A DNA stretch of 64,000 bases. It comes from Aphelidium insulamus (Eukaryota > Aphelidiomycota > Aphelidea > Aphelidiaceae). The position numbers and the translations under genes are program-made. Under the pieces are notes generated by a model. The model worked only from the letters and a program-made list of their open reading frames with translations, was not told where the DNA came from and did no database searches. Location: NCBI GenBank assembly GCA_036784855.1, contig JAZDSV010000012.1, positions 62,001 to 126,000 of the forward strand, given 5' to 3'. Shown piece by piece: positions 1 to 9,993 of this stretch. Within the stretch, counting starts at the first letter, position 1. Each line of letters opens with the position of its first letter.

Positions 1-91
1 GCCATCTTCTTCTTCTTCTTGTCGTCTGCTTGCCTCTAGCCGTCGCCCAATCAGCTTGCTTGCCTGCAACGCGTCCCCGCCATCACGCAAA

Positions 92-2296
92 ATGTCTGCC
101 TCTGCCGCCTCTGCAGCCGCCTCTACTCCCTCTGCCACCGTGACTGATGGCGCTCAGTTTGCTGCGGCCGTCAGTCTTGGCGCCAGTCAGCAGCAGTCTC
201 AGGCCGACAAGCTGCACTTGATTACGCGTAATCTGCAAGAAGTGCTCGGCCAGGACACCATCAAGTCCGTGCTGGAGCAGCGTGACCTGGTGGTGTACTG
301 GGGCACGGCCACCACGGGTAAGCTACGTGTCATCGTGTATAGCTGCTACATGCACAACTGTTTTACCTACATCTGCAGGCAAGCCCCATATTGGCTACTT
401 TGTGCCCATGTGCAAGATTGCCGACTTTCTGCACGCTGGCTGCAAGGTCAAGATCCTGCTGGCGGACCTGCACGCCTACCTGGACAACCAGAAGGCGCCG
501 TGGGATCTGCTGCGGCTGCGTGTCCAGTACTACAAGCACATCATCACGGCCATGCTGCAGTCGATTGGCGTGCAGACCGAGTCGCTCGAATTCGTGGTGG
601 GCACCGACTATCAGCTGTCGCGTGAGTACAACTTGGACGCGTACCGTCTGGCGGCCCTGGTCACCGAGCACGACGCCAAGAAGGCCGGTGCCGAGGTGGT
701 GAAGCAGGTTGATCACCCGCTGCTCAGCGGCCTGATCTACCCGGGACTGCAAGCGCTGGACGAGGAGTACCTCAAGGTCGATGCACAGTTTGGCGGCACT
801 GACCAGCGCAAGATCTTCACCTACGCCGAGAAGTATATGCCGCAGCTGGGCTACAAGAAGCGCGCCCACCTCATGAACTTTATGGTATGCATGTGTGTAA
901 CTGAAGGTTCTTTGTTATGCGCCCCCCCCCTGCAATGTGTGTATGCTGTGAGGTGTCTGGTCCCTCTCTCAAGCATTCACCTGTGGATGGCTGTCACTTC
1001 TTTCGTTTTTCTGCTGTTTTACTTTTCTTTATTCTTTCGTTGACTCTGTTTCACCTGCTGGACGTTTGCCCTTTCCCATACATTCACCTCGCTAATACTG
1101 TTTCACCTCATCGATTATTTTTTTGATTATTTATTTATTATTTGTTCCTTGTGGTGGAATCTTATAATTTAATCTCTGTATCAACACATTACTACTAGAT
1201 GTTCCCGATTAACTCACCTACTTTTGTATAGGTTCCCGGGCTGATGGGATCAAAGATGAGCTCGTCGGACCCAGACTCCAAGATTGACTTGCTGGACAGT
1301 GCCAAGGTGGTGGAGCGCAAGATCAAGAAGGCTTTTTGCGAGGAGGGCAACGTCAAGGACAACGGCCTGCTTTCGTTTGCCAAGCACGTACTGTACCCGC
1401 TGTATGAGCTGCAGCCCAGCACAGCCGCGGCCGACAACGGCGGCACCCCCGCGCGCTCACTCAAATTCACGCGCAAGCCCGAGTTTGGCGGCGATGTCGA
1501 GTACGCCACATATGTCGAACTGGAGTCGGCATTTGCCGCAAACAGCCTGCACCCGGGCGACCTCAAACGCGGCATCGCCGATGCCATCAACGGATTCCTG
1601 GAGCCCATTCGGCAGCACTGGCAGCGCAACCCGGAACTGCTGCAGCTCACCAGCCGCGCCTACCCGGAAATCCCACTGCCAGCCGCAATCGCCGCGGCAA
1701 AAGGCAACTCACCCACCGGCGGCGCCAAGAAGAACAAGTCCGGATCGGCCGCACAGCCAAAGGAGGTAGCGCCGGTGGCCAAGGAGGTGGCGCGGTTCGA
1801 CCTGAGGGTGGGCAAGATTGTGGCGGTGGACAAGCACCCGGACGCCGACGCCCTGTTCATTGAAAAGATCGACGTGGGCGAAGCGGAGCCGCGCACCATT
1901 GTCTCGGGACTGGTGGCGCACTACTCGGCCGCCGAGCTGCTCGGCCGCTCCGTCCTCGTGCTGTGCAACTTGAAACCGTCCAAGTTGCGCGGAATCACTT
2001 CGGCCGGGATGGTCATGTGCGCCAGTGTCGCGTCCGAGGAGTCGGGCAAGAGCACGGTGGAGCTGCTGGAGCCGCATGCGGATGCAGCGCCAGGTGAGCC
2101 TGTGACGGTGACCGGCTACACTGAGCCGGGGGTGGCGCCGGACGCCGTGCTGAATCCCAAGCAAAAGTTTTACGCCGAGGTGCTGGATGGCCTGCGCACC
2201 AGCGACGATCGTACTGCATCGTACAAGTCGGCACCGCTATGCACCAAGTCTGGTCCGGTGCGCGCCAAGTCCCTGACCGGCGCCGTCATTCGCTGA
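92..2296 (+). CDS. YARS1: Tyrosyl-tRNA synthetase, cytosolic, with C-terminal EMAPII-like tRNA-binding domain
   Basis: Charges tRNA-Tyr with tyrosine in the cytosol. Exons 92-317, 379-884 and 1232-2296 join in frame to 598 residues. The class I core is clear: GKPHIGYF is the HIGH-type signature near residue 80, GTDYQLS and the [12 protein letters not shown] stretch follow, and the KMSSS loop opens exon 3. After a low-complexity linker (about residues 415-445) comes a complete EMAPII-like OB-fold domain, starting [10 protein letters not shown] and including HPDADALF and [11 protein letters not shown]. Yeast TyrRS lacks this domain; animal YARS1 has it. The start at 92 is chosen because only a non-ATG codon lies upstream in frame and the context is AAAATG. 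The second intron is unusually long at 347 nt. Identification is very secure. Confidence 0.96.
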
Positions 2297-2474
2297 TGGA
2301 CTGTGTTATCTGCTTGGATTGTGCTTGAATACAGTGCACATAATCCGGCCATGTTAGCTGCTGTGGACGGGAGATCACATGATTGGTCGGCGATTTGTTG
2401 AGCACATGTGCAGCCCCTTACAGACATTTATCCTACGTTGAAATTTACATTTACGCTCAACATATCGGCCGAAA

Positions 2475-3248
2475 ATGCGCTACAGGGTCAAAGAGTTGAC
2501 ATGCGCAGCTGCGTGGTGCATTGTGTGGTGCAAGGGTGTTTGCGCGTTGCTTGTTGCCTCGGTCGGCGACCCTCCGGCAACAGCCTATGTGGAAGAAGAT
2601 ACCGACGAAGCATGGAGCAATTTGATGCAAATCCTTGATGGTCATGTGCAACGAGGTGGTTTCCCTGCTCTGGGCCCCGATGCTAATCAGCAACTTGAAT
2701 TCGATTCGGGAACAGTTTCACCAGAACTGATCCAATCATCGACGACATCTACGTCGGAATTGCCATCATCTGATGAAAGCGAACAACAGCGAGGCACAAA
2801 GCGAACATTGTCTGCAGTGATGGAAGAAGTTGGCCCAGATTGCATCGCCCACTATGAGCGTCTATTACAGGAGGGAATGGGTCGACTAGAAGGTGTTATT
2901 GCCGCGCAGATGCCACGAAGCTGCAAGCTAATTACGATGGATGAGGCGTTTCAAGATATAGACACAGTCAGCAATCAGTTTCTGGATATTGATCAGGTGG
3001 TTCAGTTGGCCATGGCAACGAGAAAACGTCGCGACAAGGTTAAAAGGAAAAAGCGGCAAAAGCGCGGTAATAATTGCAAATTCCGATCTCGCGATGCTTA
3101 TAGCAACAAATATGAGAATTGGAAAGATTTGACCGAGGCCCAGAGACACCGCATCAGAATAGCTCATGACGCAAATGCCAGGCTTACGCACCTCAGGAAA
3201 ATGCACGATTGGAAAGTAGCTAGAAAGTGTCAACAGAATGCATCATAA
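2475..3248 (+). CDS. Unrecognised, probably nuclear, basic protein
   Basis: A single open frame of 257 codons that I do not recognise. The first 30 or so residues are cysteine- and hydrophobic-rich and may not be translated; an internal ATG such as that at 2625 could be the real start. The middle is acidic and Ser/Thr-rich. The region around residues 180-205 is a dense basic cluster (RKRRDKVKRKKRQKR) that looks like a bipartite nuclear localisation signal, followed by a charged helix to the C-terminus. The codon pattern is like its neighbours. It follows TyrRS on the same strand by 178 bp. No domain was recognised, so no function is offered. Confidence 0.55.
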   Translation: MRYRVKELTCAAAWCIVWCKGVCALLVASVGDPPATAYVEEDTDEAWSNLMQILDGHVQRGGFPALGPDANQQLEFDSGTVSPELIQSSTTSTSELPSSDESEQQRGTKRTLSAVMEEVGPDCIAHYERLLQEGMGRLEGVIAAQMPRSCKLITMDEAFQDIDTVSNQFLDIDQVVQLAMATRKRRDKVKRKKRQKRGNNCKFRSRDAYSNKYENWKDLTEAQRHRIRIAHDANARLTHLRKMHDWKVARKCQQNAS

Positions 3249-3753
3249 TTCGTTCGTATTCTTTGGCATGTACAGTTTGGCATGTGTCATTCAGAATCTT
3301 AAGAATATTGAACGTAGATAAAGCGTACACTCCAGTTTGACATGTGACATTCAAAATCTTGTTCAATCTTAGAATATTGAACGTAGATAAAGAGTTATAA
3401 ACTCCACTTTGACAAGCAGACCGTTTGACGAGCAGACAGTTGACATTCAGAATCTTAAGGTGAGTTGCCAAACTGTCTTATCAAACTTTAATATTAGAAA
3501 ATTTCAAGGCTTTTTACCCATCACCAGGACTTCAGCCTAAATGCACATGCAGAACTTGTGCATGCACAAGATCACTCTCGAGTGATCAATGAGAACTGTC
3601 TCTGACCTAAGTATTGTGCCTAAGTATTGCAAATAAAGATGAGACGGCTATGGCACTGGCCGCGCGGCAGTAATTGACTCACTTTAATAAACTCCTTCCG
3701 GACTTGAAAAAAAAATAAAGATTATTTAAAATAGACATTCCACACTGACTACA
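3249..3753. other. Intergenic region with degenerate tandem repeats
   Basis: No gene seen. Bases 3272-3460 hold two to three degenerate direct copies of a roughly 50-60 bp unit: CAGTTTG-CATGTG-CATTCA, then AATCTTA and AATATTGAACGTAGATAAAG. Each copy carries the ATTGAACGTAGATAAAG core once, with a third partial copy at the end. The rest is AT-rich and contains the promoter of the downstream riboflavin gene. Confidence 0.6.
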
Positions 3754-4496
3754 ATGACGAAACTGTGGGGCGACGTGGCGGCTGCGGTGCAAGACTTTCG
3801 CGCCGGCCGCTTCGTCATTGTGTGCGACAGCGAGGACCGCGAGAATGAGGGTGACCTGATAGTGGCGGCAGAGCTGGTCACCGAAGCGCAGATGGCCTTC
3901 ATGATCAGACACACCAGGCGCGTCCTCCGCTGACCACACTGCTTGCATGCACACTCACCCATCGGTATCGACGTGCAGTGGAATAGTGTGCGTGCCACTG
4001 AGTGCGGAAAAGGTGACAGCACTCCAACTGCCACCAATGTGCACCGTCAACACGGACCCCCATCACACGGCCTTCCTGGTGTCGGTGGATCACGTGAATG
4101 CCGGCACCGGTGTGTCGGCAGCCAGTCGCACTCTAACTGCACGCGCCCTGGCCGACAAGGCTACTACGCCCGATATGCTGACACGTCCTGGGCATGTGTT
4201 CCCACTGGCCGCGCGTGACGGTGGTGTCCGTGAACGTCCCGGCCACACGGAGGCTGCCATTGGTGCGTGTCTGCCATACATGTTATCTGTCGGCAAGTAT
4301 GCACACTCATACGCACACACATATTACAGAGCTGTGCCGACTTGCAGGCCTGCAACACGCTGCGGTAATCAGCGAGATCACTCGGGATGACGGCAAGATG
4401 GCGCGCCGCGACGATCTGGAGGTGTTTGCCGAGCAGCACAACCTGCGCATAATCACCATTGCAGACCTTGTTCGGTGGTGCGGGGCGCGGCATTAG
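3754..4496 (+). CDS. RIB3: 3,4-dihydroxy-2-butanone 4-phosphate synthase (riboflavin biosynthesis)
   Basis: Converts ribulose 5-phosphate to dihydroxybutanone phosphate plus formate, feeding lumazine synthase. Exons 3754-3917, 3979-4262 and 4330-4496 give 204 residues, the usual size of the monofunctional fungal enzyme. The acidic loop [12 protein letters not shown] (near residue 25) and GHTEAAI (near residue 145) are the metal and substrate motifs, and the region [11 protein letters not shown] is typical. The first intron can only be joined in frame as GC-AG (AG|GCGCGT ... GTGCAG|T), giving HTSGIVC. Left unspliced, the frame stops at once (TGA). Animals lack this enzyme, so its presence argues for a riboflavin-prototrophic lineage. 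The second intron is an ordinary 67-nt GT-AG. Confidence 0.94.
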
Positions 4497-4716
4497 CATG
4501 TCGATATAGAGACTTTTATAGACAAAAGCATGTTCATATATGGTTGTCTTGTTGATGTATTCCGAACATATAGTCGTGTAGACCACGCGGTGTGTGCTTC
4601 ATGCTTCAACATTCAACTATTGCTGTGCTCCTAAAGCATCACGAAATATTCTTCTACATGTGCCTGTCATAACAGTGCAACTACAGTCCTCAGTCAGTTT
4701 CATTACGGAAAGGCCT

Positions 4717-7700
4717 TCAAGGCTGCGGCCGCTTTTGTGCTGGGGAGGAGAGCGGTTGCATTCGGTACTCTGACTGCGAGTTTGAGTGGCGGCGGTTGTC
4801 TGTGCCGCTGTTCTCCTCCGCGCTGAACATCATCATGCTTCCTTCATCGGTGTCGCCAAACAGCGACGAGTTGCGGCTGGGTATTCGCGGTGGGGTGCGG
4901 TGGTTGGACGATCTGATGCTGCGCGGTGCCGATGTTGGCTGCTGCTGTCGTGCCCCAGCTTCTGGCTCTGCACGCGGAGACATGGGAACTGCCGGCAGCG
5001 CGCCCGAGAACACCGATGCATCACTGCCGGTATTTGCCGGCGCGGCTAGCTTGTACGCGGTTGAGCCATCATGTCGCCGAGCACCACCCCCATCACGAGT
5101 GTGCTTGCCTGCGGTCTTGGCCAGAGGAGTGGCGGGTCGCCGTCTGGAGTAGGATGCTTTGGTGTCGTACTCGCGTTCCACGTACACCACGCGCTGATCG
5201 TCGGGACCGTCATCTTCCTCGTCATCCTCGTCGTCTTCGTCGCCGTCGTCGGCCTCGTCCGCGGTGTCGCCGCCACCAGCCTCCACATCGTCATAGTCAG
5301 CCGCACCGGTACTAACGCCGGCGCCTGCCCCACCGACATGGCCACCAACGATGCCTCCGGCAGAAACTTTGGGGCTGGACCTGCCCACGATCTGGAACGG
5401 GAGCGGGATCTCCTTGACGGCGCGGAACATGCCGCAATTGTTCAGGTGCTCATTTTCGAGACGGAAAAAATTCCACTGGAAGCGCCGCAGCATCTCCATC
5501 ACCGCCAGCACATACACCAGCTCGCTGCGGTTCAGCGCGCCCCACGACCCCACCGACAGCTGAAACACCCATGCCAGTCGCAGCACCAGGTTTGACGCGA
5601 ACGCCCAGTAGTAAACCCAGTGCCACTCGTAGATCAATTCGTTGCGCAGAAACTTGTTTGTACTGCCCGGCTGCAGGAAGCCCCAGTCCATGTACACGTC
5701 CCAGGCGTACGTATAGCACGTGGTGGCCAGCGACACCAATATCCACGCAAACCTCGCCCCGTCGCTGCCCGTGATGTTTTGCACGGCCGACAGCCACACC
5801 ACAGACATGCTGAATGAGTACTTGCCGGCGTTGACCAGATGCGGGAACACGAGTTCAGTGTCGCGGTAGCGGCGAATACACTGCGCAAACCGCCACCACG
5901 CCGGCAGCATTGCGAACACGGGGGTCAGCCACGACGAGCTGAGCGAGCATCGGCTCTCTAAAATCATATTTAACCATGGTATAATTGATCTAAAATAAAA
6001 ATTACGCACCGGCATCCTCAAAGTTGACGGCATATGAGCAGGAAAACAGTTGCAGTGTGCCGATGGAGTAAACCAGCGAATTGAGCTCATCGGCAACAAA
6101 AAAGTCTCGGAACTCCACGTGGTAGTAGGGCGTAGTAACAATGCGGCCCTGCGGCACGCATTCAGCGGTCAGATAGCTACAACAAGTGGCACAATGACAC
6201 ACTGCTGTACCAGTGTGGAGACGAACCACCGCCGAGAAGACTGGTAAAAGAAGGGAAATGGCTGAAAGAGCATGCACAGCACGGCCAGAAGTAGCAGCAG
6301 CGGCATATAAATGGGCGCAATTCCGAAAACGGTAGACACGCCGGCAAACGTGGCATACATGGCATAGCTGAGAAGTAGCAGCAACAGGCCGCCAAATTCT
6401 GCGAACTGATGGTAGTCTAAATTGTCGCGGGGGTCAAACTCGAACACAAAACGGTAATTGATGTTCCCGCGCGACCAGAAGAGCAAATTCACCGCAAATA
6501 ACAAGGTGAATAATATCGGTATGCTGAAACCGGCGTAAATTTGTACAATAGACTTGTAGTTTGGGAATTGGAGACGAAATTCCGGCTGTGCCACTTTATA
6601 TCCATTAGTCAGTCTTGACAATACAATGCACATTCACTACAACTTGCATAGCTCAAAGGTACCAACAAGCACTGGGAGCGAAAGCCCAATGTAGAGTCCC
6701 AGTCGCCACGAAGTGTTGTGGTGCGTCTGATGCCGCAAATCGGGCATTCGCAGCTTGCGCATCCCATCCTGTCGTCTGCCATTCGCAAAGTGTGCAATGA
6801 ACAATTCCTGTGTGTGATGAGCTCCACGACTCCAGCAAATCACCTAAAAGTGATACCTCGGTGTCGCGCAACAAGTGATCGACTTTTTTCGACACCTGAA
6901 AGGGAGCTCGGTCCACGATGCCAGTAAAGAGGTCACTGCTTCGCCAGCCGGCTGTTTTATCAAACTTTTTCAGTATTTTTACAAATCCAGTGTAATTCAA
7001 AATCTTAAAATTCTTGACCAGCTCCAGGCTGCGATAATATTCTGACACGGCAAACTCCAATTTGCCGCGGGCGTTCTTGCCCTTTTGCCGGTACTCAGTG
7101 GTGTCTGGCTCAGATGAGCTGCGATCCCCATTTGGGCGTACGAGAGAATTTTCACTCTCGGGTCGGCGAATTTTGCTGATCGCTTGTCCCAGGCGCTGAA
7201 ACTCCATGCGGGCAAAGTTGGCTGGATTCGACGCCTGGTCACGTCGATTGCCTTTCTGCAAGCATATTAATTGACAGTCACATGCGCGTTCATATACTTG
7301 CGCCCTTTTTCCGTTTCCGTTCCCGCTCCATGATCTCTATCTGCGACCGCAGCTTGTCCCACTTTTCAGTGGCCTCCTTTTCCTTCTCTGCACAACTGTT
7401 TGCCACCGATGAGCAATTAAGATACATTTATCTCACCTCTGTAGAAGGAATCAATTTTGGTCAATTCACTGTACAACAGGTCGAAAAACTTTTGCTCCTC
7501 CGCCGATCGGTTACGCAAAATTTCATCCAGCTCTGCCACCAAATCGCCGCCCTTATCTGCCGACATAACATGAACTAAATACTTTGTGGAAAAAGCATTA
7601 ATGGTCCCAGATATTGAATGGATAATATATGATAGACATACACAACACGAGTAAACATACCAGTTGAGTAGAACTGAGGAGAACGCGACCTGGTCGGAGT

Positions 7701-8297
7701 GGCAATGCGACGAAAAAATCGATTTAGAGGACTGCCCTCACCACCGCCATCTGCCCTGACAATGCCACCAAACAGTTTAGGCGACTTTGTGTAGCGACGC
7801 TGTAGCGTGTCGGACGGCCCCGGAGGCGGTGACAGTAGCGCCGTACTGACGGTCGATGCGGCAATCTGGGGTGGCATTATAGGCGGACTGACGGGGCGAC
7901 GACTTGCGACACTGCGCAGACTGTGCGCAGAGTCGGACGCATTGTCGGCACTAGAAACAGCTACCGGCGCCGCGCTCCCGTGCGCCAGTAGCGGCACGGC
8001 AGGCGGTGGGAGATCCAGAGCAGATGGGACGCGACTGAGGCGACGCGACGGCGGGGCACTGCCGCGTCCAATTGAACCAGTGGCGATGGGCACTGAATCG
8101 CGACGCGCTTTCTGCTGACTATTCTGCTGTGCCGACGTGGGTGGCGATGCCTCGCTAGCCGGCGCCACGCCCACCAGAGCCTGAGCGGCGCGGACGGCAG
8201 CAATTTGCTTCAGCAGCTTCTTCAACAGCTTGTAGTTGAGGTACTTTTTGCGCCATTCCGGCACCGACTCGGTGGCCAGGTACTTTGCGAATTTCAT
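4717..8297 (-). CDS. XPR1: SPX-EXS phosphate exporter, XPR1/SYG1 family
   Basis: Plasma- or endomembrane phosphate exporter gated by inositol pyrophosphates through SPX. Eight exons (minus): 8297-7661, 7556-7437, 7387-about 7302, about 7255-6857, 6807-6663, about 6593-6211, 6148-6010 and 5957-4717; about 1049 residues. The SPX begins MKFAKYLATESVPEWRKKYL and is split by a long Ser/Pro-rich insertion. Its second half includes FFDLLYSELTKIDSFYR and LNYTGFVKILKKFDKT. Four or more membrane segments follow, then the EXS domain with FRDFFVADELNSL, WWRFAQCIRRYRDT, ELIYEWHWVYYWAF and RRFQWNFFRLENEHLNNC. A roughly 230-residue tail is strongly acidic, then Ser/Pro-rich. The exon 3/4 and 5/6 junctions are ambiguous by a few bases; exon 3/4 can be GC-AG (GGC|GCAAGT) or GT-AG with a poorer acceptor. 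Confidence 0.93.
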
Positions 8298-8550
8298 TTA
8301 AAATATGTAATTGTTGCAAGTGTATTATTATGGCTGTGAGTGTATTGCGCTGTTGCGCTTTTTAGTCTGCAGCCGTGAGAGAGTTGAAGTCACGCAGAAC
8401 AATAGTTTAAAAGTGGAGAAAGACAAGAAAACAATTCTTTATATAACAACAGCACAATAGCACGCTAACTTATCTGCTTGCTGTTAAATACCGCTCATAT
8501 GAATGTTTACAGCATTATGAGTCACTTATATCGCTCATTCATTCAGTAAC

Positions 8551-9282
8551 ATGATGCCGCTGCGCCAAACGCTTGCCCTTCAAACCCCTGCTGCGGCGCG
8601 CATCCAGCGTGGTGTCCGTGTCAGTCGGTTCAACAACATCTCCGCTGGCTACAACTTGTACTCTGCCAGTGCACGCAGCGGCGCGGATATTGATCAGCAG
8701 TCTGCGAGCGTGACGCGACCTGCGGCCTCTAGCACCACGGCGAACATCTCTGAGCAAGCCGTGCGCGACATTGTCCAGCGTCTCAAGAATGCCACCGACA
8801 CCCAACAGTCCCGTCATCCGGCCTGGGAACATGCTGTTGGTGTGCGTGATCTGCACGAGGCACTGTCACAGGTGTCACAGCCAGTAAATGTGGCCATACG
8901 CGTCCCAGACGAGCAGATGCGCGGTGGACACGTCGACAGTGTGCTGTCAATGACTTGTACGTTGCTGATATGATATTCATTTGATTATTGAATCTGAGAC
9001 TTGATGTCACTTCAGTCTATTTACTATTAAACAGCGTCAGAATTGGCTCACGTACTCCAGCCGAGTATCAATAATGAACATTTCCCGCTTTCCATTAAAG
9101 ACACTTGTGTACTGCGACTGAAACCAAATGCCGACGTAGAAGTGGAATTGAGTGCCAAGTCCCGTGTTCCGGCATCTGTGTTGGCCGAAGTGATGAAGCG
9201 TGGACAACGTATATCCACCAAGAGCGCTGCACGTGCCGGTCACGCCGAGGCGGCACTTGAACTTGATCGCAGCAACAAATGA
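8551..9282 (+). CDS. Unrecognised protein, possible organelle presequence
   Basis: Exons 8551-8956 and 9035-9282 (intron 78 nt, donor GTACGT, acceptor AACAG) join in frame to 217 residues. The N-terminus (MMPLRQTLALQTPAAARIQR) is rich in Arg, Ala and Leu without acidic residues, consistent with a mitochondrial targeting peptide. The remainder is mixed alpha/beta in composition with no motif I know; the C-terminal part contains VEVELSAKSRVPASVLAEVMKR. Two adjacent ATGs (8551, 8554) could start it. It is divergent from the XPR1 gene with 253 bp between start codons. I offer no function. Confidence 0.6.
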
Positions 9283-9993
9283 CTATGAATCTGACTAGTC
9301 GCAGTTTACAGAATAAGAACAGCTTATATCATTTTGGTTATGGGAATGGGCTTTTCCTGTTTGTTTGTTTTTTCAATATAATGGTTTTACGTCTTTTATC
9401 CATTACAGTACAATTAAGTAACGCCAAAGAAGAAGCCTGCAGTTAGGACTTATAATATAGGACGATTAACAATGCTCAAAGAATGACGAATGCATGAGAA
9501 CGATAACCAACCATAACCGCATTGAATTGCAATGAAGCCAGAACGAAAAAGAATGAACAAAGACTAAGTACGAATTGGAAGAAAAAAGAATGAAGAAGAA
9601 GACAGATGCCAGAAGATAGAACACAGAAGAGGAAGAAAGAAGGAAGAAGTAAAACAGGAGACAGGAGACAGGAGACAGAAGACAGGAGACAAAAGAAGGA
9701 AGAAGGAAGATATAAGACAGAAGAAGGAAGACAGGAGCAACAAGAAAAAAGAAAGAAGAAGGAAGAAAGAAGAAAGAAGAAAAACGAGCTCATTGTACAA
9801 AAGCTACAATATATGTAGACGGCGTTAACACACACAAACACAATCGGCGCCATCGCACCATCGGCCGCACCGTCCCGGCCGTCTGCAGCACGTGCCACCC
9901 ACCCCGGCCCCTCTTCTTCTCCTCCATCCACGCACAAATCCATTAATTTGCAAAGTATCATAATAACCGCCGTTACGCACACATCCATTCTAC
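9283..9993. repeat. Intergenic region with long purine-rich (GA) tract
   Basis: No gene supported. From about 9536 to 9785 the + strand is almost entirely purine, built from imperfect short units of the AGGAGACAG, AAGAAGGA and AAGACAG kind, including a run of near-identical GGAGACA repeats at 9657-9690. The reading frames across it encode only low-complexity Lys/Arg/Glu or Phe/Ser/Leu strings. It lies upstream of the flippase start, so it may be part of a promoter or 5' leader. Confidence 0.75.

Noticed and set aside
5046-5595. Plus-strand frames over the acidic tail of XPR1, including a hydrophobic 174-codon one
   Set aside because: Shadows of the Asp/Glu codon run (GAC/GAG read antisense as Val/Leu/Phe).
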